From: an uncultured SAR116 cluster alpha proteobacterium
GTDB lineage: Bacteria; Pseudomonadota; Alphaproteobacteria; Puniceispirillales; Marisalimonadaceae
DNA length: 64,000 nt
Assembly (NCBI GenBank): GCA_902550555.1
Contig: CACCZR010000008.1
Location: 1-64,000, forward strand
Direction: 5' to 3'
This document shows, one piece after another, positions 52,198 through 61,246 of the stretch. Made by a program: the position numbers and the translations under genes. Below the pieces are notes generated by a model. It was not told where the DNA came from. It was given only the letters and a program-made list of their open reading frames with translations, and did no database searches. The first letter of the stretch is position 1. Each line of letters begins with the position of its first letter.

Positions 52198-52593
52198 TTA
52201 TTTTTTTTTAAATAGCCTACGGTATCGATTTGTTGTAGCAAGATTTAATATTAATAAAAAAGCCAACCAAAAAGCAGGTATTAAATATTCTTCTTTAGGC
52301 ACATCTAATCTATACATAAGTATAATCCCAAAAAAACACATATTAAATATATAAACCTTAACAAAACTTATTGGATAAACTTCTTTACTTAAACCTAATA
52401 CATATTGAATTCCAAAATAAGCTAAAGTAAAAAAGACTGCTAATCTTATTCCTTGCCACCTAAAATAAGGAATCTCTCCTTCTTCTGTTATAGTAAATGG
52501 AAATTGAACTGAAACACCAAGTAAACCCATTATTCCAATACTAAGAGCCCAAATAACAAAAATTGCAATTAGTATTTTTGCCAACATTCGCAT
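52198..52593 (-). CDS. Polytopic membrane protein of unknown function
   Basis: A 131-residue protein with four predicted helices: ILIAIFVIWALSIGIMGLLG, LAVFFTLAYFGIQYVLGL, VYIFNMCFFGIILMY and LIPAFWLAFLLILNL. It ends with a basic tail (RYRRLFKKK), giving a cytoplasmic C-terminus by the positive-inside rule. I recognise no family. The opposing plus-strand frame at 52169-52354 is rejected as a shadow. Confidence 0.6.
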   Translation of the reverse strand: MRMLAKILIAIFVIWALSIGIMGLLGVSVQFPFTITEEGEIPYFRWQGIRLAVFFTLAYFGIQYVLGLSKEVYPISFVKVYIFNMCFFGIILMYRLDVPKEEYLIPAFWLAFLLILNLATTNRYRRLFKKK

Positions 52594-52671
52594 TCGATTA
52601 AATTAACACAAATTTTAAAAAAAACTAATATTAAATATATATGTTACAATGATTAAAAAGGAGGAAAGTTT

Positions 52672-52995
52672 ATGAAGTTCATTTTTTTAGGTAAATATAG
52701 TAAGGTAGGTTTAACTGGCTTTTTAAACAACCCATCTCAAGATCGAAAATCAATCATATCTTCAATGATGGAAAAAGAAGGGTGAACACTTGATGACTTA
52801 TTTTTAACTAGAGGATCCTATGATGTAGTTGTTATTGGTTCAGCAAATGATTTTGAAACAGTTGGTGCCATTAAAATGGTTATTATGTCAACAGGAGCTT
52901 TTGATGAGGCAACAATTTTAGAAGAAACAGATTTTAATAAAATTGCAAATAAAGCATCAGAAATTTCAGGTTTTTATAAGTCACCTAGCTCATAA
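52672..52995 (+). pseudogene. GYD-domain protein gene with an in-frame TGA
   Basis: A strong SD (GGAGG) precedes ATG 52672. The frame reads FIFLGKYSKVGLTGFLNN, ends MMEKEG, then TGA at 52783, and continues TLDDLFLTRGSYDVVVIG, then MVIMSTGAFDEATIL to TAA 52995. Together these make an ordinary 107-residue GYD-domain protein (named for a G-Y-D signature, here G-S-Y-D). The stop sits where relatives carry a Gly or other residue (GGA to TGA is one change). It may be a recent nonsense mutation or a sequencing error. Confidence 0.75.
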
Positions 52996-53056
52996 AATCT
53001 AAATTACAAAAAATTTTTTGTCTAATATAATTTAGAACTTAATAATGTAATCAAAT

Positions 53057-53082
53057 AGTTAAACTCTTTTTGGAGTTTAACT
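53057..53082. terminator. Hairpin between GYD pseudogene and HPF-like gene
   Basis: AGTTAAACTC and GAGTTTAACT form a perfect 10 bp stem with a TTTTTG loop, at the convergent junction. No strong U tract follows, so termination is only likely by position. Confidence 0.5.
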
Positions 53083-53449
53083 ATGAATTTAGGTGAAACC
53101 TAACCAAATCTTTTTTTACATTATCAATTCTGTTATTAAGCAATCTATGGTTCTTAATTTTTCTATAATGTCTTCTTAATCTTTTTGAGATATTTTCAAC
53201 TGCTTCATCAAGTGCTAAGGTTGCAATTTTAGAACGTCCTAATGTTTCAAACTTGATGTTGTTATCAATTAAAATATCTAATTTGACCTTAAAAAAAACA
53301 TTTCTTTTTTCTAACACTGTATTAGCGCTAATTGGATTAGCTGAGTATTTTAAGAAAACAGATGAAAGTTTTTTTAGGTTATATTTTTGAAAAAAAGAAC
53401 CAAGCTCAATATTTTTGCCAGTGGCTTTGATATTGAAATAATTTTTCAT
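53081..53449 (-). CDS. HPF/RaiA-family ribosome-associated protein
   Basis: A 122-residue protein with the ribosome-hibernation fold: the opening strand IKATGKNIELGSFFQKYNLKKL (parts), then VFFKVKLDILIDNN, KFETLGRSKIATLALDEAVENI and a basic helix SKRLRRHYRKIKNHR. The basic helix is typical of contacts to 16S rRNA. It lacks the long C-terminal dimerisation domain, so it is the short type. Sequence is diverged, hence moderate certainty. Confidence 0.72.
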   Translation of the reverse strand: MKNYFNIKATGKNIELGSFFQKYNLKKLSSVFLKYSANPISANTVLEKRNVFFKVKLDILIDNNIKFETLGRSKIATLALDEAVENISKRLRRHYRKIKNHRLLNNRIDNVKKDLVRFHLNS

Positions 53450-53604
53450 ATTTAAATCTTACCATAAATTTGCTGCTAGAAAAAACAAAAAAATAATTAA
53501 CAAATTCATTTTATTAAATAAAAAATTTTAATTTTACTTTTTATTAATGTGATGACAATAAATCAATCAAATGGTAGTTTTTATTCTTATTTGTGAGGAT
53601 TGTA

Positions 53605-54639
53605 ATGGACAATAATTTAATTAATGCGGCCTTTTACAGAGGTAAAAAAACATTTTTAGTTGAAAAGGTAGAATTAAAAAAACCAGAGCCAAATGAAGTG
53701 GCAGTTAAAATTGCGTATGTTGGAATATGTGGAACTGATATGCATGTGTTTGCAGGTCATATGGATAAAAGGGTTGGATTTGAAAGAATTATAGGCCACG
53801 AAATGTCAGGATATGTTCATCAAATTGGATCGAATGTAAAAGGTTTTAAAATTGGTCAACCAGTTGTTGTTCGTCCTCTTGATCATTGTGGTGAATGTCC
53901 AGCTTGTAAGTCAGGTTTCGAGCATATATGTCATAATCTCAAATTTTTAGGTTTAGATACAGATGGAGCTCTTCAAGAAATATGGAATGTTCCTTATCAT
54001 ACCTTACATCATCTTCCTGAAAAATTAAGAATGGATTACGCTGCTTTAATTGAACCAGTTGCTGTGGCTTGTCATGATGTAAGACTTTCACGTTTAAAAA
54101 AAGATGAGGATGTATTGGTAATTGGTGGAGGGCCAATTGGAGTTTTGGTTGCCATGGTTGCTCGAGATTCTGGTGGTAAAGTAATAATTTCTGAAGTAAA
54201 TCCTTTTCGTTTAAAAATCGCACAGAAATTAGGTTTTGAAACAATAAATCCAAAAGAAATTGATTTAATTGAAGAGATTAATAAGAAAACAAATCATAAA
54301 GGTGCAGATGTAGTTTTTGAAGTTTCGGGTTCACAAACAGGTGTTGATGTAATGACAGAGTGTGCTGCAACAAGAGGTAGGATTGTAATGGTTGCAATTC
54401 ACGCAGAAAAACCAGTTGTTGATATGTTTAAATTTTTCTGGAAAGAATTAGAGTTGATTGGAGTTCGTGTTTACGAAAAAGAAGATTATGAAAAAGCAAT
54501 AAAAATATTAGAATCTGGTGGAGTTGATGCAGATACAATAATTACTGATGTCAGTAATTTAAAAGAAGTTCAAAACGCTTTTAATAGTTTATCTAAAAGT
54601 CCAACTGCACTTAAAAGTTTAATAAAAGTAGGAGATTAA
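53605..54639 (+). CDS. Zinc-dependent alcohol dehydrogenase-family protein
   Basis: A 344-residue medium-chain dehydrogenase from ATG 53605 with a GAGGA SD (the GTG at 53593 overlaps it). Catalytic-zinc ligands lie in GICGTDMHVFAGH and GHEMSGYV. The structural-zinc lobe is CGECPACKSGFEHIC. The Rossmann motif is VIGGGPIGVLVA near 170. It resembles threonine/sorbitol/galactonate-type dehydrogenases. The partner SDR 3 bp downstream resembles KduD, which points to a sugar or sugar-acid substrate. Confidence 0.88.
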   Translation: MDNNLINAAFYRGKKTFLVEKVELKKPEPNEVAVKIAYVGICGTDMHVFAGHMDKRVGFERIIGHEMSGYVHQIGSNVKGFKIGQPVVVRPLDHCGECPACKSGFEHICHNLKFLGLDTDGALQEIWNVPYHTLHHLPEKLRMDYAALIEPVAVACHDVRLSRLKKDEDVLVIGGGPIGVLVAMVARDSGGKVIISEVNPFRLKIAQKLGFETINPKEIDLIEEINKKTNHKGADVVFEVSGSQTGVDVMTECAATRGRIVMVAIHAEKPVVDMFKFFWKELELIGVRVYEKEDYEKAIKILESGGVDADTIITDVSNLKEVQNAFNSLSKSPTALKSLIKVGD

Positions 54640-54642
54640 TTA

Positions 54643-55413
54643 ATGTCAACTTTAAAGTCTTTTGATTTAACTGGGAAGTTAGCTCTAGTTACTGGTGCTA
54701 GTCGTGGTATAGGTAGAGGAATAGCAGAAGCATTAGCTGGTGCCGGAGCTGATATTTTGGGAGTAAGTGCGTCACTATCTTCATCAGGTAGCGAAGTTGA
54801 AACTTCAGTAAAAAAAATTGGCAGAGATTTTAAAGGTTATAAAGTTGATTTTTCTAAAAGAAATGAACTTCTAAATTTTGTAGAAAATTTGAAAAATGAA
54901 AAAATTGTACCAGATATACTCATTAACAATGCTGGTACTATAAGACGTAATATAGCTGAAAATCACCCCAATGAGTGGTGGGATGAAGTAATAGAGGTTA
55001 ATTTATCTTCTCAATTTCTTTTAAGTAGAGAAATTGGAAGAGAAATGATTAATAGAGGATCAGGAAAAATTATCTTTATAGCTTCTCTTTTAACTTTTCA
55101 AGGAGGAATTACTGTTCCTGGATATGCTGCTTCTAAAGGTGGCATAGGGCAGTTAACAAAAGCACTTGCAAACGAATGGGCCTCTAAAGGAATAAATGTT
55201 AATGCAATTGCTCCTGGATATATAGCAACAGATAATACAGAAGCTTTAAGGAATGATAAGGTTAGATATAAAGCTATATTGGAGAGAATTCCTCAGGGAA
55301 GGTGGGGTACGCCAGATGATTTCGCTGGTCCTGCAGTTTTTTTAGCTTCCAACGCCTCTAACTATGTAAATGGTGAAATTCTTACTGTAGATGGTGGATG
55401 GATGGGAAGATAG
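54643..55413 (+). CDS. SDR oxidoreductase, 2-deoxy-gluconate 3-dehydrogenase (KduD)-like
   Basis: A 256-residue classical SDR: FDLTGKLALVTGASRGIGRGIA (parts), LINNAGTIRR, the catalytic Ser in IIFIASLLTFQGG and YAASKGGI as the YxxxK. C-terminal VNGEILTVDGGWMGR is standard. NNAGTIRR and SLLTFQGG are seen in KduD and related sugar-acid dehydrogenases. It lies 3 bp after the Zn-dehydrogenase gene in an operon. Confidence 0.88.
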   Translation: MSTLKSFDLTGKLALVTGASRGIGRGIAEALAGAGADILGVSASLSSSGSEVETSVKKIGRDFKGYKVDFSKRNELLNFVENLKNEKIVPDILINNAGTIRRNIAENHPNEWWDEVIEVNLSSQFLLSREIGREMINRGSGKIIFIASLLTFQGGITVPGYAASKGGIGQLTKALANEWASKGINVNAIAPGYIATDNTEALRNDKVRYKAILERIPQGRWGTPDDFAGPAVFLASNASNYVNGEILTVDGGWMGR

Positions 55414-55426
55414 ATAAAAGAGCAAT

Positions 55427-56056
55427 ATGTATTTACCAGAACATTTTAAAGAAAAAAATGAAAATCACATCTATGATCTTGTGAAATCTTTTCCACTTTC
55501 TACTTTACTTTGCATAGATGATGATGAAATTATTGCAAATCATATCCCCATTTTTTTGAAAAATAAAAACTCTCTTATTGGTCATATTGCAAAAGAAAAT
55601 AAACTTCATAAGTTAATTTCGAATGGCTCATATTGTCTATCTATTTTCCATGGTGAAAATAGTTATATATCACCTAATTGGTATCCATCAAAAAATCTTA
55701 ATCATAAAGTTGTACCAACTTGGAATTATCAAGTTGTACATTTAAGTGGAAAAATCTTCTTCTCTGATAATAAAAAAGATAAAATTGAAGTTATTGGAAG
55801 TTTAACTGATTATCATGAGAAAAATCTTGCTAAGAACAAACCTTGGAAAATTTCAGATGCTCCAAAAGAATATATAACCATTATGTTGCAAAATATTGTT
55901 GCTTTTGAAATAAAAGTAGATAAATGCTTATCAAAATCGAAATTAAATCAAAATAAATCAAAAGAAGATTTTAAATCTGTTTTATTAAAAATGAAAGAAA
56001 ATGCTAAAGATCAATTGTATAAAAAAATGAAAAAAATTAATAAAAACAATAAGTAA
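55427..56056 (+). CDS. PaiB-family FMN-binding protein
   Basis: A 209-residue protein of the PaiB/negative transcriptional regulator family: it begins MYLPEHFKE and contains NHIPIFLKNKNSLIGHIAKENK (parts), FHGENSYISPNWYPSK, VPTWNYQVVHLSG and TDYHEKN. The fold is a split-barrel flavin-binding domain. Members may be oxidoreductases in spite of the regulator name. It follows the SDR gene by 13 bp. Confidence 0.88.
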   Translation: MYLPEHFKEKNENHIYDLVKSFPLSTLLCIDDDEIIANHIPIFLKNKNSLIGHIAKENKLHKLISNGSYCLSIFHGENSYISPNWYPSKNLNHKVVPTWNYQVVHLSGKIFFSDNKKDKIEVIGSLTDYHEKNLAKNKPWKISDAPKEYITIMLQNIVAFEIKVDKCLSKSKLNQNKSKEDFKSVLLKMKENAKDQLYKKMKKINKNNK

Positions 56057-56166
56057 CAATTAAATGTAAATAGAATTGTTAATACCATCTAATCATTCCA
56101 AAGATTCCTGCTAATGTATAATATAATTAAAGTGAGGATTTTAATAAAAATCTTCTTAACTGGTTA

Positions 56167-56247
56167 TTAAATAAAATCTTTAAGGATAAATAATCCCCAA
56201 AAAAATAATCCTATCCAAATAATGGTTTTTTTTTGTTTATTAGACAT
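56167..56247 (-). CDS. Possible 26-residue membrane peptide
   Basis: ATG 56247 to TAA 56167 gives MSNKQKKTIIWIGLFFWGLF followed by ILKDFI: a basic start and one hydrophobic helix. The SD is poor. It is the only ORF-like object in the 272 bp gap between the PaiB and cupin genes. Confidence 0.3.
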   Translation of the reverse strand: MSNKQKKTIIWIGLFFWGLFILKDFI

Positions 56248-56328
56248 AAATATACTTTATATTAATTAATTATTTATTTAAATGGGTAATTATAAATTTA
56301 AAATAGAAATAAGTTAGAAAGTAAAATT

Positions 56329-56604
56329 ATGTCAAAATCTAAAATTATGATTGATAATTCCAGAACCAGGGTTACTGAGTGGAAATTTGAGCCTGGTGAA
56401 GAAACAGGCCAACATATCCACGAATTCGATTATGTTGTTGTCCCAATGGAAGACGGGGTTTTAAAAATCATAAACGAGGATGGTTCGACTACATTTTCAG
56501 AATTAAAAAAAGGAATAAGCTATTTTAAACAAAAGGGTGTAAATCATAACGTCATCAACAACAATAAATTTCCTTACAGTTTTATAGAAATTGAACTAAA
56601 GTGA
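56329..56604 (+). CDS. Small cupin-domain protein
   Basis: A 91-residue single cupin: RVTEWKFEPGEETGQHIHEFDYVVVPMEDG (parts: GEETGQHIHEFDYVV carries the His-His-Glu-type metal ligands) and the second motif GVNHNVINNN. Enzymatic activity is unknown; such short cupins bind metal or small acids. It is followed by a VOC-family gene. Confidence 0.85.
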   Translation: MSKSKIMIDNSRTRVTEWKFEPGEETGQHIHEFDYVVVPMEDGVLKIINEDGSTTFSELKKGISYFKQKGVNHNVINNNKFPYSFIEIELK

Positions 56605-56641
56605 TATTATATATTAATTGTTAATTCAGAATATTAGAACT

Positions 56642-57181
56642 ATGAAAAGTATATTACAAGCTCAAGGAATACACCACATTACATTAAATGGTGCTGATAA
56701 AAAAACTTCTATAAGTTTTTGGCAAGACATTCTTGGTATGAGATTTATTTTTGAACAACCTAATTTAGACGACCATGATGTTAACCATTTGTATTTTGAT
56801 TGCGGAGATGGAACAACTGTAACAGTTTTTACAGATGAAAAAAGAAAGCCAAAAAAAATTAAGATTGAAAATGAAATTGGATCTTTGCATCATGTGGCTT
56901 TTTGGGTCAGTCAAAGTACAATTAGAGTTGCAGAAAGAAATCTTTCTGAAAATGGATTTGCTAATACAGGAATTAAGGACAGGGGTTTTATGGATTCAAT
57001 ATATTTTAGAGATCCATTAGGACTTTTAATAGAATTAGCAAGTTATAAATTTGATCCGCCGTTTGGTTATTCTCATGCCAATGTTCTTGAAAAGGCTCAT
57101 AACCTAAGGGTTAAAAGAGGTGCTTTAAATATTGAAGATGTTGATGTATCTTTAGCTATAAGAAAATTAAGCGAAACTTAA
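56642..57181 (+). CDS. VOC-family (glyoxalase/ring-cleavage dioxygenase-like) protein
   Basis: A 179-residue protein from ATG 56642. It has two beta-alpha-beta-beta-beta units: GIHHITLNGADKKTSISFWQDILGMRF (parts; metal His in IHHIT), then SLHHVAFWVS and the Glu ligand in LLIELASYKF. These match VOC superfamily dioxygenases or isomerases that use Fe(II) or Mn(II). Substrate is unknown. It overlaps the end of the convergent EamA gene by 4 bp. Confidence 0.87.
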   Translation: MKSILQAQGIHHITLNGADKKTSISFWQDILGMRFIFEQPNLDDHDVNHLYFDCGDGTTVTVFTDEKRKPKKIKIENEIGSLHHVAFWVSQSTIRVAERNLSENGFANTGIKDRGFMDSIYFRDPLGLLIELASYKFDPPFGYSHANVLEKAHNLRVKRGALNIEDVDVSLAIRKLSET

Positions 57182-58078
57182 ATAAACCTATTTTTGATAT
57201 AATTTATTATTCTTTCGTCTAATATGATTAGACCTAAAGTTATAATAATTAATCCAATCAACTCATAAATTTTTATTATTTCATTGATAAAAAAAGCATT
57301 TAATAAAATCGATGATGGAGGAATTATTATTGTACATATGAGTAAGTTTCCGGCTCCATTAGTTTCTAATATTTTAAAATATAAAAAATAAGCTAATACA
57401 GAACAAATAAATGCAAACATGCATGAATAATATAAAACTTTAGAATTTATCTTAATTAGTTCATTGCCATTATATGTAATTATAAATGGAAAAAGAATAA
57501 TTGTACTCATTGACAGCATTCCTGTTGCAGAAATAGTAGGATGTATGTTTGTGAGTTTGGTTTTTGCAAAGATGGCTGCAAATGAATAAGATAAGCAAGA
57601 AAATAACATTAAAACTATTCCAAAATTATAATTTTTGAATTCAAACAAGTTTTCAAATCCAACTATAACAATTACGCCAATTATTCCGATTATAATACCA
57701 AGTAATCTATAACTAGTTAATTTTTCATCTTTAAGAAAAAGAGATGCTAAAAAAATTGTAAAAAAAGAAGTATTTGCATTTAGTATTGAGGCAAGTCCAC
57801 CTGTTATTGTTTCTTGTGCATATGCTATCAATAGAAAAGGTATAACATTATTTAATAATCCCATTGTAAAGAAAGTTAAAAGTATTTCTTTAGAAAAGTT
57901 AACTTTTAAATTGGTGAAAATAAGCACATAAATAATTAAAATTATTGATGCTAATGAAACTCTAAAAAAGACAATTAAAATTGGGTTAATATAATTTAAT
58001 AAAATTTCTGTGAATAAAAAACTACTTCCCCCAAATAAAGCCAAGCAAAATTACAAGTGACCAAGTTTTGTTATTCAT
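57178..58078 (-). pseudogene. EamA/DMT-family transporter with an apparent one-base frameshift
   Basis: The main frame (58044 down to 57178) encodes about ten membrane helices with EamA features (FLLIAYAQETITGGLASILN, TSYRLLGIIIGIIGVIVIVG). It has no good start. ATG 58078 in another frame gives MNNKTWSLVILLGFIWG, the expected first helix, then hits TAG. The two join perfectly as FIWG-SSFLFTE if the run of five G (58028-58032, C on the plus strand) had four. The gene therefore has one extra base, from mutation, phase variation or sequencing error. Drug/metabolite export is the family role. Confidence 0.8.
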
Positions 58079-58187
58079 ATTTTATAATTATCATGTCTAA
58101 ATAATTTATTAAACCTAAACTAAGAAATTAAAAATATCTTAATTTTTTGAAACTTGAATTAAAAAATAAATTAATTTATTTTCAATT

Positions 58188-58673
58188 ATGATTTGGGGTC
58201 CAGGAAAGTTGTTATTTATACATATTGCTGAAAAAGCTTCTTCAGACATGAAAGAGCTTAAAGAAGCAATTTTGATAGAAGGAAAGGGAATTAAAGGCGA
58301 TAGATATTTTAATAATAAAGGAAATTATTCAAATATCCCAGACATCAGAGATGTAACAATAATTGAAAATGAGGTTTTGATTGCCCTTAAGGAAAATCAA
58401 CCACCATTGCAAAAAGATAAAATTATTTTAAAACCTAATGAGCATAGAAGAAATTTGACTTCTCAAGGTGCTCCACTCAATTATTTGGTGGGAAAAAGGA
58501 TTCAAATTGGTGAAATTATTTTAGAGTGTGGAAGATTTAATTTCCCTTGCAAATATTTATCTGACTTACTTAACAAACCTCTCTTATTACCTCTTTATAA
58601 CCGTTCAGGTTTAAACTGAAAAATAATCAAAGGAGGTAGGATTAGAGTTAATGATGAAATTAAACCAGTTTAA
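58188..58673 (+). pseudogene. MOSC-domain protein with an in-frame TGA near its C-terminus
   Basis: The frame to TGA 58617-58619 encodes 143 residues of a MOSC domain: ILIEGKGIKGDRYFNN, IRDVTIIENE, RRNLTSQGAPLNYLVGKRI and the conserved Cys region GRFNFPCKYLSDLL. After the TGA the same frame continues KIIKGGRIRVNDEIKPV to TAA 58673, which is the usual final strand of MOSC domains. Either the protein is truncated by 18 residues, or a single base changed. The domain handles molybdenum-cofactor sulfur or related transfer. Confidence 0.78.
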
Positions 58674-58690
58674 TTAAATTTAAAACATTT

Positions 58691-59380
58691 ATGCTATTAA
58701 AAAATCTAAGATATATTATAATTTTCTTTATATTAATTTTAATATCTATTTTCTTCTTTAGTGATTTAAAAAACTTTTTTACACTTGGTTATATAAAGGA
58801 AAATTCGATAAATTTTCGTTTATTATTTAAAGAAAATGTTCTTTTATTTAGTTTAATATTTTCATTGATTTATATTATGTCTTCAGCATTATCTTTGCCA
58901 TTTGCTACATTGTTAACATTACTCTCAGGGTATATTTTTGGGTTAACCTTAGGAGTATTTATAGTATCTTTATGTAGTACAGTTGGTGCATCAATTGCTT
59001 TTTTGACATCTAAATTTTTATTTTATGATTTTATACAAAAGAAATATAAAAAACAATTAGTTACAATTAATAATGAATTTATCAATCAAGGAATTTTTTA
59101 TATTTTTGCATTAAGGTTGGTTCCTGTTTTTCCTTTTTTTGTTGTAAATATTGTCACATCATTATTGCCTATTAAATTAAGCACTTTTTTTTGGGTAAGT
59201 ATGTTAGGAATGTTTCCTGCAACATTGGTTTATGTTAATGCAGGTAATGAGTTATCTAAAATAAACTCTTTTTCAGACATCCTTTCTTTTCAAGTTTTAA
59301 TATCTTTTTCACTAATTGGAATTTTACCGCTTACAATAAAATTTTTGTTAAATAAAATTAGAAAAAAAAATAATATTTAA
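58691..59380 (+). CDS. TVP38/TMEM64 (VTT-domain) membrane protein
   Basis: A 229-residue protein with about six membrane helices. VTT features: LSLPFATLLTLLSGYIFG, STVGASIAFLTSKFLFYDF, the FALRLVPVFPFFVVN loop and YVNAGNEL. DedA/VTT proteins act in lipid or ion handling in the inner membrane. It stands 18 bp after the MOSC gene. Confidence 0.9.
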   Translation: MLLKNLRYIIIFFILILISIFFFSDLKNFFTLGYIKENSINFRLLFKENVLLFSLIFSLIYIMSSALSLPFATLLTLLSGYIFGLTLGVFIVSLCSTVGASIAFLTSKFLFYDFIQKKYKKQLVTINNEFINQGIFYIFALRLVPVFPFFVVNIVTSLLPIKLSTFFWVSMLGMFPATLVYVNAGNELSKINSFSDILSFQVLISFSLIGILPLTIKFLLNKIRKKNNI

Positions 59381-59459
59381 GTGTCTAATTCATATTGATT
59401 TATTATTTTTTAAATTAATCATATTTGGAATGTTTAAAGTTTTTAGCTAAGGTTATTTT

Positions 59460-60212
59460 ATGCATAATTTATTTATAAAAATTTTGATTATTATTATGGC
59501 TTATTTTTTAAGCATTAGCATGACTTATTCTGATGATAAAACTATGCAGAAAATTTCAAATTTTTTAATTGATAAGACAGAAGTTTCTATTGGAGAATTT
59601 AAAGTTTATGCTAAAGAAACATTATTTATCTCTTTGGCTGAAAAAAATGGAGGAGGGCTTGTGTATGAAAATGGATGGGTTCAAAAAAAAGGATGGAACT
59701 GGAAAAGGCCATATGGTTTGGTGGCTTTAGATAATGAGCCAGTTGTTCATATCAATTTTAATGAAGCAGAAAATTATTGTAAATGGAATAAAAAAAGAAT
59801 TCCTACAATTAAAGAATGGGAACTAGCTGCATATACTGAGTTTAGACTTAATAATAAGGATGGTTATAAATTTAAAAAATCTTATCCATATCCAACTGGT
59901 GAAAACACATTAGGTCTCAATTGTTTGAATGATTGTAACTTTAATTATCCTTCAAAATATTCTAAATTTTTGTTACGTGGTTATGGCCACGTATCAACTT
60001 CTTCAACAAAAAAAGGGATTAATGGATTGTATGATATGGGTGGAAATGTTTGGGAATGGGTTGATATTAATGATGATTCCTACAAAGGTACCAAGGGAGG
60101 ATCTTGGTGGTATGGAAAAAATCAAATGATTCAAGGTTATAACGCAACAAAACCAAAATATATGTCAGCTGTATATATTGGTTTTAGATGTGTAAAAAAT
60201 TTTAAAAATTAG
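59460..60212 (+). CDS. Exported formylglycine-generating-enzyme (FGE/SUMF1)-like protein
   Basis: A 250-residue protein with a signal peptide (about 1-24, LFIKILIIIMAYFLSISM). The FGE fold has LIDKTEVSIGEFKVYAKE, PVVHINFNEAENYCKWNKKRIPTIKEWELAA (parts), the GYGHVST turn, NGLYDMGGNVWEWV and GGSWWYG, ending VYIGFRCVKN. The paired redox Cys of true sulfatase activators are not evident, so it is a general member of the family. The site is periplasmic. Confidence 0.87.
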   Translation: MHNLFIKILIIIMAYFLSISMTYSDDKTMQKISNFLIDKTEVSIGEFKVYAKETLFISLAEKNGGGLVYENGWVQKKGWNWKRPYGLVALDNEPVVHINFNEAENYCKWNKKRIPTIKEWELAAYTEFRLNNKDGYKFKKSYPYPTGENTLGLNCLNDCNFNYPSKYSKFLLRGYGHVSTSSTKKGINGLYDMGGNVWEWVDINDDSYKGTKGGSWWYGKNQMIQGYNATKPKYMSAVYIGFRCVKNFKN

Positions 60213-60259
60213 AATTGGATATATTTAATTTTACATATATCATTTTACTGAGGTAAAGC

Positions 60260-61246
60260 ATGAGTTTAGATTTTTTAACAAGTAAATTTATTATTAATGA
60301 GCATGATTTTAAAACTCCAATTATAGTAACAGGAGCTGGTGGATGTATTGGAAGTTGGGTTTTATCAATTTTAACTAAATCTAAAATCCCATGTGTAGGT
60401 TTTGATCTTTCTGACTCAAAGAGAAGATTAAATTTGATATTGGGAGATGATGCAGAAAATGTTCCTTGGGAAAAAAATGATGTTACCAATTATCCTGAGC
60501 TCCTTAATTTAGTAAAAAAATATAATCCTTCTGCAATAATTCACTTAGCAGGTTTACAAGTGCCTTTTTGCGCAGCAGATCCTGCTTTAGGTGCAAGAGT
60601 AAATGTTGAGGGTACAATTAATGTATTTGAAGCTTGTAGAGAGATTGGGTTAAGAAGAATAGTTTATGCTTCATCGGTAGCCTCTTTAGGCATGCCTCCT
60701 GGGGGAGAGTGGAAAGAAACATTTTATGGTGTTTATAAACAAGCTAATGAACATACAGCTTTTGTTTATAATGCAGATCTTCAAATACCTTCAATTGGGA
60801 TTAGACCAAATATTGTTTATGGATTAACAAGAGATCAAGGTGTTAGTTCAAAAAATACAATAGCAATTCAATCAGCGGCATTAGATGAAGAATATGACAT
60901 TCCGTATAAGGGTAAATATAGCTGGTTGTATGCAGGGGAAGCGGCTTCAGCATTTATTTATTCTGTAATGAAGGAATTTAGTAAAGCTTATGTTTTTAAT
61001 TTGAATGGCCAATGTGAAACTATTGAAAATGGTATCTCTATATTAAAGTCTCTTAAACCTGAAGCTAAAGTAACTTGTTCAGGTCAAAATTTCCCTTTTC
61101 CACCTGATTTAAGTGATGAGCCACTCAGAAAATTAATAGGAAATTACCCGACATATTCTGTTGAAGAAGGAATTAGTGACACTTATAATTCTTTTAAACA
61201 ACTCAAAGAGTTAGGTCGTTGTCCAGAAATAAATAAGGCTAATTAA
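60260..61246 (+). CDS. NAD(P)-dependent epimerase/dehydratase
   Basis: A 328-residue extended SDR: IIVTGAGGCIGSWVLSIL, FDLSDSKRR, AIIHLAGLQVPFC and VYASSVASLG. YGVYKQANEH holds the YxxxK pair, and GIRPNIVYG follows. It resembles UDP-glucose-4-epimerase-like enzymes and uronate dehydrogenases that act on free sugars. It starts a three-gene operon with a PhyH-type and an enolase-type gene. Confidence 0.87.
   Translation: MSLDFLTSKFIINEHDFKTPIIVTGAGGCIGSWVLSILTKSKIPCVGFDLSDSKRRLNLILGDDAENVPWEKNDVTNYPELLNLVKKYNPSAIIHLAGLQVPFCAADPALGARVNVEGTINVFEACREIGLRRIVYASSVASLGMPPGGEWKETFYGVYKQANEHTAFVYNADLQIPSIGIRPNIVYGLTRDQGVSSKNTIAIQSAALDEEYDIPYKGKYSWLYAGEAASAFIYSVMKEFSKAYVFNLNGQCETIENGISILKSLKPEAKVTCSGQNFPFPPDLSDEPLRKLIGNYPTYSVEEGISDTYNSFKQLKELGRCPEINKAN

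Noticed and set aside
52169-52354. Plus-strand 61-residue frame
   Set aside because: It is the shadow of the minus-strand membrane protein at 52198-52593, which has ordered hydrophobic helices.
52783-58619. Recoding of TGA as tryptophan, because TGA interrupts the GYD and MOSC genes
   Set aside because: TGA clearly ends other genes: the YczE gene at 38781 would otherwise fuse in frame with the next gene. purQ, trmJ and photolyase also end in TGA, and tryptophan is written TGG throughout.
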